Shown: positions 42,347-52,407, numbered from the stretch's first letter. The stretch is 64,000 bases of DNA from Rhodococcus sp. 105337 (GCF_012844225.1 NZ_JABAGQ010000002.1:372001-436000); one strand, 5' to 3'. The notes: generated by a model from the letters alone, not told the origin. Numbers and translations: made by a program.

Positions 42347-43185
42347 GCTGGCGTATGCGCGTGGTCCACAAGACCGGCTACGAGTACGCGGGGCCGGTCA
42401 CGGCGTCGTACAACGAGGCGCGTCTGACGCCGCGGTCCGACAACCGTCAGACGGTGATTCTCAGCCGCGTCGAGACGACTCCCGCGACGCGGTCCTATCG
42501 GTACACGGACTACTGGGGAAGCGGCGTGACTGCGTTCGATCTCCATGCGCCGCACACTTCGCTCGAAGTGACCGGTTTGTCTGTTGTGGAAACGGATTCG
42601 CTCGATCCGCTGGAGGAACCCGCGGGGTGGGACGTGATCCGCGAACCCGACACCAGAGACCGATACGACGAATTGCTGTTGCCGAGCCGCTACGTTCCCG
42701 CGGACAAGTCGCTCGCCAAAACGGCGCGTGACCTCGCAAAGGGGCTCGATCCTGTCGACGCGGTGGTCGCGGCGGCGCAATGGGTGCACGAACAGATGGA
42801 TTACGTCCCGGGAACGACCGGCGTGCACACCTCCGCAATCCAGGCGTACGAGGAACGGCAGGGTGTTTGTCAGGATTACGCCCATTTGACCCTTTTGCTG
42901 TTGCGGGCCATGGGGATTCCCGCACAGTACGTCTCCGGGTATCTCCATCCGGTTGCGGACGCGGAGATCGGCAAGACCGTCGAAGGTCAATCCCACGCGT
43001 GGATTCAGGCCTGGACCGGAGGATGGTGGGGATACGACCCGACCAACGCGAGATTCGTGGGCGAGCAACACGTATCGGTGGGAATCGGCCGCGATTACGG
43101 AGACGTCCCGCCACTCAAAGGTATTTACATGGGCGGAAGCGCCGCGGCGCAGGAAGTCGTTGTGGAGGTGACGCGACTTGCGTAG
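42343..43185 (+). CDS. transglutaminase-like cysteine protease family protein
   Basis: The 280-residue protein has an N-terminal beta domain (WRMRVVHKTGYEYAGPVTAS), the transglutaminase-like core with the catalytic Cys in RQGVCQDYAHLTL, His in GQSHAWIQAW and Asp in GYDPTN. All three catalytic residues are present and there is no signal peptide, so a cytosolic peptidase or amide-forming enzyme is likely. It overlaps the alpha-E gene by GTGA and completes the cluster. In some bacteria this cluster sits with the proteasome-like Anbu subunit; none is adjacent here. Confidence 0.87.
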   Translation: MSWRMRVVHKTGYEYAGPVTASYNEARLTPRSDNRQTVILSRVETTPATRSYRYTDYWGSGVTAFDLHAPHTSLEVTGLSVVETDSLDPLEEPAGWDVIREPDTRDRYDELLLPSRYVPADKSLAKTARDLAKGLDPVDAVVAAAQWVHEQMDYVPGTTGVHTSAIQAYEERQGVCQDYAHLTLLLLRAMGIPAQYVSGYLHPVADAEIGKTVEGQSHAWIQAWTGGWWGYDPTNARFVGEQHVSVGIGRDYGDVPPLKGIYMGGSAAAQEVVVEVTRLA

Positions 43186-43285
43186 TGTGCTCACGAGCGA
43201 ACGACGCTGCGGCAAGACGATTCGATGGTGTCCGGTGTAGGTAGGTCCGGCGGATGTGCGGGACCACGACCTCCGAGGGGAACTC

Positions 43286-44173
43286 ATGGAACCCGAACGC
43301 GACCCTGCCCGTGAACCGTTACCCGATCCCGCGCAGAGAACTGCCGGAGAACCGGATTATGGGGTCCGTGAACCGGATCGCCCGGTCGGCAGAGCCGAAC
43401 ACGAAACGGCGCAGGAAGTCGCGGACCCCACGGACTATTCCGATCTCCGACGGTGCGCGGCCGAGGCCATCGGCACGTTCGTGCTGGTGTTCTCGGCGGT
43501 CGGAACCGCTGTCTTCGCGGGTGATTACGTGGGGCAACTCGGCGTCGCGCTGGCCTTCGGCCTGACGCTGCTGTTCCTCGTCTACACCATCGGCCCGATT
43601 TCGGGCTGTCACGTGAACCCGGCGGTGACACTCGGCCATCTCATCGTCGGCCAGGTCACTGCCGTACGCGCGGTGGGCTACTGGATTGCCCAGATCATCG
43701 GTGGTCTGGTGGCGGGTGTGACGATCTACGCGATCGCCTCGTCGCTCCCGTCGTACAACCGTGCGGCGGACGGTCTCGGTGCGAACGGCTGGGGCGCCCA
43801 CAGTCCGTCCGCGATCCGGGGGCCGCTCGGCGGCGTCCTCGAAAACGGGTACGGGATCGGGGCCGCGATGGCCGTCGAGATACTCCTGACCGCGCTGCTC
43901 GTGTTCGTGGTGCTCTCGAGCACCGACCGAATCGCCGACGTGCCGATCGCCGGAATCGCCATCGGGTTCACGCTCGCGGTGATCCACCTGATCTCGATCC
44001 CGATCGACAACACGTCGGTGAATCCCGCCCGCAGCCTTGCCGTCGCGTTCTATCAGAACGGCGCGCTGGGGCAACTGTGGTTGTTCATCGTCTTCCCGCT
44101 GATCGGCGGTGCGCTCGGCGCACTCGTCTACGCGTTCCTGTTCGGCCGACGGCAGGGACTGCGTCCCTCCTGA
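43286..44173 (+). CDS. MIP-family aquaporin
   Basis: This 295-residue channel has six membrane helices and both NPA boxes intact (CHVNPAVTLGH and TSVNPARSLAV). The residues around them are of the water-selective (AqpZ) rather than glycerol-facilitator type, although selectivity is inference. An extra hydrophilic, Pro/Glu-rich N-terminus of about 60 residues precedes the first helix (AEAIGTFVLVFSAVGTAVFA). The ATG at 43286 has GAGGGG five bases upstream. Confidence 0.9.
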   Translation: MEPERDPAREPLPDPAQRTAGEPDYGVREPDRPVGRAEHETAQEVADPTDYSDLRRCAAEAIGTFVLVFSAVGTAVFAGDYVGQLGVALAFGLTLLFLVYTIGPISGCHVNPAVTLGHLIVGQVTAVRAVGYWIAQIIGGLVAGVTIYAIASSLPSYNRAADGLGANGWGAHSPSAIRGPLGGVLENGYGIGAAMAVEILLTALLVFVVLSSTDRIADVPIAGIAIGFTLAVIHLISIPIDNTSVNPARSLAVAFYQNGALGQLWLFIVFPLIGGALGALVYAFLFGRRQGLRPS

Positions 44174-44215
44174 CAAGACGACGCCTGACGAGACGACGCC
44201 TGACGAGACGACGCC
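44171..44215 (+). repeat. three 15-bp tandem repeats starting at the aquaporin stop codon
   Basis: TGACAAGACGACGCC is followed by two copies of TGACGAGACGACGCC. The first TGA is the aquaporin stop codon. The third copy forms most of the left arm of the terminator that follows. Confidence 0.85.
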
Positions 44216-44249
44216 CGGCGGGGTTCGGGGCCGCCGGGCGTCGTCTCGT
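44203..44249. terminator. terminator between the aquaporin and the PemK-like gene
   Basis: A 19-bp perfect stem (44203-44221 with 44231-44249) has a nine-base loop. It separates two converging genes. Confidence 0.75.
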
Positions 44250-44273
44250 GCCGGTATCGCCGGTTGTGGGCGG

Positions 44274-44864
44274 TTACTGCCAGCTGTAGTCGGACCGGAG
44301 CCGGCTCGCGACCTGCTCGAACCGCGACCGCTCGAGGATCGCGCCCTCCCGGCGGATGCCGTCCTCGGGCACGTCGATCACGCGATCGAGCCGGATCCAG
44401 CTCGGCCGGCCCTCCGGGTCCCAGCGTCCCTTACCGATCCCGACCCAGTCCGGATGTCCGTCGCGGTCGCTGTTCGACGACAGCATCAGGCCCAGCAGCG
44501 TGTGGCCGTCGCGGCCCACGACGAGGACCGGCCGGTCCTTGCCCTGGCTCGCGTCCTCCTCGTAGGCAACCCAGGTCCAGACGATCTCACCGGGATCGGC
44601 ACGGCCGTCCAGATCCGGGGAGTACGCGACTCGCCGGGCGCGCTGTGCCGTGGGAGCGCTGTGCGACGCCACCGGCCGTCCCGGTACCGGACCGCGGGTA
44701 GCCGCTGCCGTGCCGCCCGCGGCCGTTCCGGCGGCCGCGTTACCGATAGCGGTCCGAGCCTTGTCCAGCGCTCCGGATTGCTGCAGTTGCTTGTACAGTT
44801 TCGGGCCCTGCTGGGCCGCGAGGCGGCCCAGTTGCATGCCTAGTTTCTTCCATGTGCCAGCCAC
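44274..44864 (-). CDS. PemK/MazF-fold protein with N-terminal extension
   Basis: The C-terminal 110 residues have the PemK/MazF SH3-like barrel pattern (RRVAYSPDLDGRADPGEIVWTW, GKDRPVLVVGRDGHTLLGLML, WIRLDRVIDVP). The first about 80 residues are Ala/Gly-rich and resemble no toxin. No antitoxin gene is adjacent. A similar protein (Rv2405) sits divergent to lepA in M. tuberculosis. It may be a domesticated member rather than an active toxin. The GTG at 44864 lies eight bases after TAAGCT (leaderless); a GTG at 44894 would add ten residues but overlaps the -10 box. Confidence 0.75.
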   Translation of the reverse strand: MAGTWKKLGMQLGRLAAQQGPKLYKQLQQSGALDKARTAIGNAAAGTAAGGTAAATRGPVPGRPVASHSAPTAQRARRVAYSPDLDGRADPGEIVWTWVAYEEDASQGKDRPVLVVGRDGHTLLGLMLSSNSDRDGHPDWVGIGKGRWDPEGRPSWIRLDRVIDVPEDGIRREGAILERSRFEQVASRLRSDYSWQ

Positions 44865-44872
44865 GAGGACCG

Positions 44873-44878
44873 AGCTTA
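44873..44878 (-). promoter_or_regulatory. -10 box of the PemK-like gene
   Basis: TAAGCT on the minus strand ends eight bases before the GTG at 44864 and decides that start. Confidence 0.45.
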
Positions 44879-44947
44879 GCGAGCCGGTGAGCACCGGGCT
44901 CGGTGAGCCGAGCCCCGGCCGGGGTCCCGAGCACGCGCAGGCTTGGA

Positions 44948-44953
44948 TATTCT
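44948..44953 (+). promoter_or_regulatory. -10 box of leaderless lepA
   Basis: TATTCT ends six bases before the GTG at 44960. Confidence 0.45.
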
Positions 44954-44959
44954 GCTGGT

Positions 44960-46849
<1,890 letters not shown>

Positions 46850-46890
46850 TTCCCGGAGTAGTTCTCGCGCGGCCCCACGAAGGAGAACCA

Positions 46891-47823
46891 GTGCTCGACA
46901 CCTGGCTGACCCGGACACTCGGAATCTCCGTCCCGCTCGTGGGGGCGCCGATGGGCGGCCGCGCCGGGGGTGTGCTGGCGGGAGAGGTGACCAAAGCCGG
47001 CGGCCTCGGACTCATCGGAGCGGCCCGGTACAACACCCCCGAGTGGCTCGACACCGAAGTGCGCGTCGCCCGCGACATCGGGGACGGGCCGGTCGGGTTC
47101 GGGCTGATGACGTGGTCGCTGGCCGACGACGATTCACTGCTCGCTGCTGTTCTCGCGCACCGCCCACAGGTGGTCGCGTTGTCGTTCGGCGATCCGGCCC
47201 CGTACGTCGACCGGGTCCGCGAGGCCGGTGCGCTGGTCCTCTCGCAGATCAACACGCTCGACGACTTGCGGGTCGTCGAGGCGGCGGGCGTGGACGCCGT
47301 CGTCGCCCAGGGACACGAGGCCGGCGGGCACACGGGCAGGGTCGGCACTCTGCCGCTGCTCCAGGAGGTTCTCGAGTCCACGTCGCTGCCGGTGCTCGCC
47401 GCGGGCGGAATCGCCACCGGACGGGGACTCGCCGCGGTTCTGGCAGCCGGGGCGCAGGGCGCGTTCGTCGGGACCGCGCTGCTGGCGAGCCCGGAAACGG
47501 TCGGCCCCGAGTACGCGCGCACGAAGGTCGTCGACGCCGGGAGCGCGGATACCGTCTACACCGACATCTTCGACAAGGCCCGGCATCAACCGTGGCCGTC
47601 ACGGTGGGGTGGGCGCGCGCTGACGAATGCGTTCACCGACCGCTTCCACGGCACAGTCGCCGACGAGGACGTCCTCGCCGAGGCGTACACCGGCGACGAT
47701 CCCGATATCGGTGTGGTCTACGCGGGGGAGGCTGTCGGCTCGGTGCGGGAGGAGCGACCCGCGGGACAGGTCATCCGCGAGATCGCGGCGTCAGCGGAAG
47801 CGCTTCTGGCCCGTTTCCGCTGA
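46891..47823 (+). CDS. nitronate monooxygenase family flavoprotein
   Basis: This 310-residue FMN TIM-barrel protein of the 2-nitropropane dioxygenase/NMO family has VGAPMGGRAGG near the N-terminus, AVVAQGHEAGGHTGRVGTLPL with the catalytic-type histidine, and LAAGGIATGRGLAAVLAAGA for phosphate binding. Members detoxify nitronates or act as enoyl reductases; the actual substrate is not decided. The GTG at 46891 has GAAGGAG upstream. It converges on the GH15 gene with 25 bases between stop codons and no obvious terminator. Confidence 0.85.
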   Translation: MLDTWLTRTLGISVPLVGAPMGGRAGGVLAGEVTKAGGLGLIGAARYNTPEWLDTEVRVARDIGDGPVGFGLMTWSLADDDSLLAAVLAHRPQVVALSFGDPAPYVDRVREAGALVLSQINTLDDLRVVEAAGVDAVVAQGHEAGGHTGRVGTLPLLQEVLESTSLPVLAAGGIATGRGLAAVLAAGAQGAFVGTALLASPETVGPEYARTKVVDAGSADTVYTDIFDKARHQPWPSRWGGRALTNAFTDRFHGTVADEDVLAEAYTGDDPDIGVVYAGEAVGSVREERPAGQVIREIAASAEALLARFR

Positions 47824-47848
47824 CGCGGGGCGGCGGGAACGACACCGG

Positions 47849-49786
47849 TCAGGTGATCGGGTGTCCCGGGCGGAATTCCCCCGTGTGGACTCTGCTCTCG
47901 GCGCGGATGACGTGCACCACCGCGTTGATCTGCGCCAGGTGCGTGAACGCCTGCGGGAAGTTGCCGAGATGTCGACCGGATTCGGGATCGATCTCCTCCG
48001 CGTACAACTTCAAGGGACTGGCGAACTCGAGCAGGCGATGGCAGAGCGCTGCGGCACGTTCGACCTCCCCGATCTCCACGAGTGCCGACACCAGCCAGAA
48101 CGAACAGATCGTGAAGGTTCCCTCTTTGCCCGAGAGTCCGTCGTCGGTGGTCTCGACGCGATAGCGCAGCACCAGTCCGTCTTCGGTCAGCTCGTCGGCC
48201 ACGGCCAGTACCGTCGCGCGCACCCGGGGGTCGTCGGCGGGAAGGAAGCGCAACAACGGGATCAGCAGGGTAGAGGCGTCGAGTGACGGGTCTCCGTATC
48301 GCTGTGTGAACACGCCTCTTTCGTCGACGCCGTGCTCGAGAATGTCCGCCTTGATCTCGTCGGCGGTCGCCGCCCACCGCCGCGCGTGGCTGTCCCGGCC
48401 GTGCAGGTCGGCAAGCTTCGCGCCGCGATCGAGAGCTACCCAGCACATCACCTTCGACGACGTGAAATGCTGCGGGTCGCCGCGCACTTCCCATATGCCC
48501 CGGTCCGGTTCGCGCCAATGAGCGGCAGCTTCCTCGACCTGCTGACGCAAGATCGGCCACAGCGATTCGGGGATCTGCCGCCGAGAACGCACGTGCAGGT
48601 ACACCGAGTCGAGAAGAGTTCCCCAGATATCGTGCTGGCGTTGCTGATACGCGTCGTTTCCGATCCTGACCGGCTTGGCGCCGTCGTATCCGCTGAGATG
48701 GTCGAGTGTCGACTCGGGAAGTGAGCTCTCGCCGCCCACCCCGTACATCACCTGCAATGTGCGGTCGCTCCCGTCGGCGTTCTGCGAGACGTCGAGGATG
48801 AACGAGAAGAAGTCGTCGGCTTCGCGGTCCAGCCCGAGTGTGTGCAGGCCCCACAGTGCGAACGTCGAGTCGCGAACCCAGGCGTAGCGGTAGTCCCAGT
48901 TCCGTTCTCCGCCAGGTGTTTCCGGAAGGGAAGTGGTCGGTGCCGCAAGCAGTGCGCCGGTGGGGGCGTAGGTCAGACCCTTGAGGATCACGGCGCTGCT
49001 CTGCAGATAGGTACGCCAGGGATGATCCGGGAAGCGCCCGGTGGTGATCCATTCCCGCCAGAAATCCTGCGTGCTGGTCATCTTCGCGACCGCGTCGGCG
49101 AACGTCCGCGGCGGCGTCAGTTCCGACCACGACAGTGCGACGAACACCGAGTCACCCTTGTCGAGCCGGGTACGGGCGCGCGCTTCACCACCCTCGATGC
49201 CGATCCGGAGGTTGGTGGTCAACCGCAACTGGGGTTGTTCGTCGGGTGCGCCGGCCCGCATCGCCGTCGCTTCCTCGTATACCTTTCCGGTGTACCGCCA
49301 CTCGGCGCCGCACCGGTGGTAGTCGAAGGCGGGCTCGCACGACATGTCCAGTTCGACCGTGCCGTTGACGCAGCGAACGGTACGGAGCAGAACGTGCTCG
49401 GCCTGCCAGTCCGACGGGGTGCGCCGATGGGTACGGGAGCGTTCGTCGACGTCGTACCAGGGCCCCATCACCAGCGCGTCGCGCACCACCATCCAGCCCG
49501 TGTCGGTCTGCCACGTCGTCTCGAGGACGAGCCCGCCGGGCAGATAACGGCGCGCCGCCGGAACGCTGCGGTTGTGCGGTGCGAGACGGAACCGGCCGGC
49601 ACTGCGGTCGAGGACCGCGCCGAACACGCTGGGGGAGTCCGGGCGCGGCAGGCACATCCATTCCACCGATCCGTCGCGCGCCATCAGGCACGTCGTCTCA
49701 CAGTCGGACAGGAACGCATAATCGTCGATCGGCGGATGCGGGCTGTCGTGCAGTGCGGCGACCCGGAGGCGGTGTGACGAAGCCAT
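47849..49786 (-). CDS. GH15-family glycoside hydrolase, trehalase-like
   Basis: The 645-residue protein has an N-terminal beta domain (PIDDYAFLSDCETTCLMARDGSVEW) and an alpha/alpha-barrel with GERNWDYRYAWVRDSTFALW. The general acid and base regions are near REPDRGIWEVRGDPQHFTSS and, towards the C-terminus, GKEGTFTICSFWLVSAL. No signal peptide is seen. The actinobacterial homologue Rv2402 is a trehalase of this GH15-like group, so trehalose hydrolysis is the best guess; glucoamylase activity is the alternative. The ATG at 49786 (MASSHRLRV) is used; an upstream in-frame start overlaps the region next to the divergent gene. Confidence 0.85.
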   Translation of the reverse strand: MASSHRLRVAALHDSPHPPIDDYAFLSDCETTCLMARDGSVEWMCLPRPDSPSVFGAVLDRSAGRFRLAPHNRSVPAARRYLPGGLVLETTWQTDTGWMVVRDALVMGPWYDVDERSRTHRRTPSDWQAEHVLLRTVRCVNGTVELDMSCEPAFDYHRCGAEWRYTGKVYEEATAMRAGAPDEQPQLRLTTNLRIGIEGGEARARTRLDKGDSVFVALSWSELTPPRTFADAVAKMTSTQDFWREWITTGRFPDHPWRTYLQSSAVILKGLTYAPTGALLAAPTTSLPETPGGERNWDYRYAWVRDSTFALWGLHTLGLDREADDFFSFILDVSQNADGSDRTLQVMYGVGGESSLPESTLDHLSGYDGAKPVRIGNDAYQQRQHDIWGTLLDSVYLHVRSRRQIPESLWPILRQQVEEAAAHWREPDRGIWEVRGDPQHFTSSKVMCWVALDRGAKLADLHGRDSHARRWAATADEIKADILEHGVDERGVFTQRYGDPSLDASTLLIPLLRFLPADDPRVRATVLAVADELTEDGLVLRYRVETTDDGLSGKEGTFTICSFWLVSALVEIGEVERAAALCHRLLEFASPLKLYAEEIDPESGRHLGNFPQAFTHLAQINAVVHVIRAESRVHTGEFRPGHPIT

Positions 49787-49861
49787 CCCCCCATGATCCC
49801 GCGAAGGGAGCTGTCCGGGGCGGCATTGCCGGGCTGCGTACGGACGAGTTCCGGCAGCCAC

Positions 49862-49867
49862 TAAGGT
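49862..49867 (+). promoter_or_regulatory. -10 box of the small membrane-protein pair
   Basis: TAAGGT ends seven bases before GTG 49875. Confidence 0.4.
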
Positions 49868-49874
49868 GAGGAGA

Positions 49875-50081
49875 GTGGATCGACTGGCATCGTGGTGGGA
49901 CGGTTTCGAGCTGTGGCTCGCGGGACTGTCCTTTGTGCCGCAGTCGGCACTCGTACTCGTTGTGCTGGTGCCGCTGTGCGGAGGCGTCGCCTGGCTGCTG
50001 GACCGCGTGATCGCCGGAGCGTTCGCGATGGTCGGACGCCGCGAACCCGTATCGCCCGCCCCGGACCCGGAGGATTGCTGA
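49875..50081 (+). CDS. small membrane protein
   Basis: The 68-residue protein has a single long hydrophobic stretch (SALVLVVLVPLCGGVAWLLDRV) and an acidic, Pro-rich C-terminus (EPVSPAPDPEDC). A similarly placed small membrane protein (Rv2401A) is found between the trehalase and sulfate transport genes of M. tuberculosis. Its function is unknown. The GTG at 49875 follows TAAGGT by seven bases; GAGGAG also lies directly upstream but at only one base spacing. Confidence 0.65.
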   Translation: MDRLASWWDGFELWLAGLSFVPQSALVLVVLVPLCGGVAWLLDRVIAGAFAMVGRREPVSPAPDPEDC

Positions 50082-50082
50082 C

Positions 50083-50160
50083 ATGCCGCGCTCGCGTGTG
50101 ACCCTGGCGCTGATCGCCCTGCTGCTGCTCGTCGTCATCGCCTGGTTACTGACCCGCTGA
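50083..50160 (+). CDS. 25-residue transmembrane peptide
   Basis: The ORF encodes MPRSRVTLALIALLLLVVIA followed by WLLTR and a TGA. It is a single hydrophobic helix with basic residues at the N-terminus and a final Arg. GGAGGA stands eight bases before the ATG, an excellent ribosome-binding site, and the gene begins one base after the stop of the previous small membrane gene. The pair is therefore probably translated together. No function is known. It could be a regulator of a neighbouring membrane complex, which is a guess. Confidence 0.6.
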   Translation: MPRSRVTLALIALLLLVVIAWLLTR

Positions 50161-50211
50161 CACCTGCTTCGTCGCCCGAAACGTCGGTTTCGGGAGCCCC
50201 ACAGCCTCTGC

Positions 50212-50217
50212 TAGAGT
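50212..50217 (+). promoter_or_regulatory. -10 box of the sulfate-transport leader transcript
   Basis: TAGAGT ends seven bases before GTG 50225, placing the transcript start at the start codon of the cysteine leader peptide. No convincing -35 hexamer is visible, which would fit a promoter needing an activator. Confidence 0.55.
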
Positions 50218-50224
50218 CTGCCGA

Positions 50225-50317
50225 GTGACCGCGACCGCGCTACCTCGAATCCGCCATGAACTGGCGTTGATCGCTGTAGGTATGCCCTCGGTTGCCGATA
50301 TCGACTGTTGTCGCTGA
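50225..50317 (+). CDS. leaderless cysteine leader peptide upstream of subI
   Basis: The 30-codon ORF begins MTATALPRIRHELALIAVGM and ends VADIDCCR before TGA (50315-50317). Tandem Cys codons (TGT TGT, 50306-50311) lie next to the end. It has no Shine-Dalgarno, but it has a -10 box at leaderless spacing. It stands 177 bases before the sulfate-binding protein gene. This matches the design reported in mycobacteria, where leaderless cysteine-containing short ORFs act as cysteine-responsive attenuators of sulfur genes. The proposed logic is that low charged tRNA-Cys stalls the ribosome at the Cys codons and changes folding of the following RNA. Confidence 0.7.
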   Translation: MTATALPRIRHELALIAVGMPSVADIDCCR

Positions 50318-50493
50318 CCCTGTTTCTCGACCCGGTCCCTCTTTTCGGCGGGGAGTGTTCTCGCTCCTGTCCGCCGCGCTCCCCTCACGGATGATTCCGT
50401 CGCCCTGACTCACCCCGGTTCGTGGTGTGCCGGGTGGCGTTGCCGTCGTCCGTTCGATCACCTCACCGAACAGCCCCTCAGGAGGCTTGTGTC
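50318..50493 (+). promoter_or_regulatory. structured leader between the Cys peptide and subI
   Basis: GGCGGGGAG (50347-50355) can pair either with a downstream TCCGCC (50370-50375) or with CTCCCC (50379-50384), two mutually exclusive stems. CTCCTG (50364-50369) is complementary to CAGGAG (50479-50484), which is the subI ribosome-binding site. No T-rich terminator is seen, so control is more likely at translation start than by termination. No known riboswitch consensus is recognised. Confidence 0.5.
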
Positions 50494-51522
50494 ATGAAGA
50501 AGCGCACCAGAGTTCTCGTTGCCGCAGTGGCGGCGGCCACCGTGACGGCACTGACCGCGTGCAGCGGCGGGTCGAGCGACACCGCAGGCGCCGAGGGTGG
50601 CGGCGACGGCTCCGCCGGCACGATCAACCTCTACGCCTACGCCGTGCCGAAGGTCGGATACGACCTGCTCATCCCTGCCTTCGAGGAAACCGAAGCGGGC
50701 ACGGACGTCGCTTTCCAGCAGTCCTACGGAGCGTCGGGGGACCAGTCGCGGAAGGTGCGTGACGGGGCCGCGGCCGACTTCGTGAATTTCTCCGTCGAGC
50801 CCGATGTCACCCGCCTCGTCGAGGCCGGGCTCGTCAACGAAGCGTGGAACGAAAACGCTTACGGGGGTGTGCCGTTCGGCTCGGTCGTCACCATCGTGGT
50901 GCGTGAGGGAAACCCCAAGAACATCCGGGACTGGAACGATCTCCTGCGTCCCGACGTCGAGGTGGTCACCCCCAATCCGTTCAGTTCGGGCTCCGCGAAA
51001 TGGAATCTGCTGGCACCGTACGCGGCCCTCAGCAACGGTGGTGAAGACCCGCAGGCCGGGATCGACTACGTCACCGCCCTGGTCAACGATCACGTCAAGG
51101 TCCAGCCGAAGTCGGGGCGCGAGGCAACCGAGACGTTCCTGCAGGGGACCGGCGACGTTCTCCTGAGCTACGAGAACGAAGCCTTGTTCATCGAGCGCAA
51201 CGGTGACCCCGTCGAACACGTCACTCCGCCTGTCACATTCAAGATCGAGAATCCTGCCGCGGTCCTGAAGAACTCGCCGAACGCCGAGAAGGCACAGGCG
51301 TTCAACGACTTCCTCTACACCCCCGAAGGCCAGCGTCTGTGGGCCGAGGCCGGGTTCCGGCCCGTCGATCCTGCCGTGGCGGCAGAGTTCGCCGCGGACT
51401 TCCCGGAGCCGGAGAAGCTGTGGACCGTCGCCGATCTCGGCGGCTGGGACACGGTCAACGAAGAACTGTTCGCGGACGGTTCCGGCTCGATCGCGATCGT
51501 CTACGACAACGCCACGAAGTAG
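50494..51522 (+). CDS. subI: sulfate-binding lipoprotein of the sulfate ABC transporter
   Basis: SubI captures sulfate or thiosulfate outside the membrane for CysTWA. The 342-residue precursor has a lipoprotein signal peptide (MKKRTRVLVAAVAAATVTAL then lipobox LTAC), and the lipidated Cys is followed by a Ser/Gly linker. The mature part has the Sbp/CysP features NLYAYAVPKVGYDLL, FQQSYGASGDQSRKVRDG and PNPFSSGSAKWNLLAPYA. The ATG at 50494 follows AGGAGG by eight bases. It is the first structural gene of the operon behind the cysteine leader peptide. Confidence 0.94.
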   Translation: MKKRTRVLVAAVAAATVTALTACSGGSSDTAGAEGGGDGSAGTINLYAYAVPKVGYDLLIPAFEETEAGTDVAFQQSYGASGDQSRKVRDGAAADFVNFSVEPDVTRLVEAGLVNEAWNENAYGGVPFGSVVTIVVREGNPKNIRDWNDLLRPDVEVVTPNPFSSGSAKWNLLAPYAALSNGGEDPQAGIDYVTALVNDHVKVQPKSGREATETFLQGTGDVLLSYENEALFIERNGDPVEHVTPPVTFKIENPAAVLKNSPNAEKAQAFNDFLYTPEGQRLWAEAGFRPVDPAVAAEFAADFPEPEKLWTVADLGGWDTVNEELFADGSGSIAIVYDNATK

Positions 51523-51531
51523 AGCGTCGTC

Positions 51532-52407
51532 TTGAGCATTTCCGAGCAGACTGCCGGTGCGGGAGCAACGCCTCCCGCGCCGGCGGCTCGTCGTCGCACA
51601 CGCAGAGCACGGATCACCGGCACCGTCGGACCTCTCGGGATCGGCGTGGCCACGCTGTGGCTGAGCCTGATCGTCCTGTTGCCCCTCGCTGCGCTTGCCG
51701 CCCATTCGCTGTCGGACGGATTCGGTGGGTTCTGGAACGCGGTCACCGCTCCCGCTGCCCTCGCAACCCTGCGCGTGACCGTCGGCGTCTCGATCGTGGT
51801 CGCCGCGATCAACGCGGTGATGGGCACGATCGTCGCCTGGGTCCTCGTCCGCGACGAGTTTCCCGGTAAGAAGGTCGTCAACGCGCTGATCGACCTGCCG
51901 TTCGCCCTGCCGACGATCGTCGCGAGCATCGTGCTGCTCTCGCTGTACGGGCCGCAGAGTCCCATCGGGCTGCAACTGAACGCGACCCAGCCCGGCCTGG
52001 TGATCGCCCTGGCGTTCGTCACGCTGCCGTTCGTCGTCCGGGCCGTGCAGCCGGTACTCATCGAGGTGGACCGGGAGGTGGAGGAGGCTGCCGCGTCGCT
52101 CGGGGCGAACAACTTCACGATCTTCCGCACCGTGGTCCTGCCGGTGCTCGCGCCGGCAATTCTCGGCGGCACCGGCCTGGCATTCGCGCGTGCCATCGGT
52201 GAATACGGCTCGATCGTGCTCATCGGCGGCAACATTCCGTATCAGACCCAGGTCGCTTCCCAGTACATCCAGCAGCAGATCGAGATCGATCGGCCCGTCA
52301 ATGCCGCGGCCGTGTCGGTGGTGCTGCTGCTCATCGCCTTCGTCGCCCTCTTCGTGCTCCGCTGGGTCGCGAGCCGTGGCCTCCGCAGACAGGAGAACGA
52401 CCGGTGA
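51532..52407 (+). CDS. cysT: sulfate ABC transporter permease CysT
   Basis: CysT is one of the two inner-membrane permease subunits. The 291 residues have six hydrophobic helices and the cytoplasmic EAA loop (EEAAASLGANNFTIFRTVVLPVLAP). A Pro/Arg-rich cytoplasmic N-terminus of about 35 residues precedes the first helix. The only start at the right place is TTG 51532, nine bases after subI; the ribosome-binding site is weak, so translation may depend on coupling to subI. It overlaps cysW by GTGA. Confidence 0.93.
   Translation: MSISEQTAGAGATPPAPAARRRTRRARITGTVGPLGIGVATLWLSLIVLLPLAALAAHSLSDGFGGFWNAVTAPAALATLRVTVGVSIVVAAINAVMGTIVAWVLVRDEFPGKKVVNALIDLPFALPTIVASIVLLSLYGPQSPIGLQLNATQPGLVIALAFVTLPFVVRAVQPVLIEVDREVEEAAASLGANNFTIFRTVVLPVLAPAILGGTGLAFARAIGEYGSIVLIGGNIPYQTQVASQYIQQQIEIDRPVNAAAVSVVLLLIAFVALFVLRWVASRGLRRQENDR

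Noticed and set aside
44274-44864. Active toxin-antitoxin module
   Set aside because: Only the toxin-like half is present; no short upstream or downstream antitoxin frame with a ribosome-binding site was found.
50161-50493. Possible SAM or other metabolite riboswitch before subI
   Set aside because: No known riboswitch core or typical multi-helix junction could be recognised; the cysteine leader peptide explains the region better.
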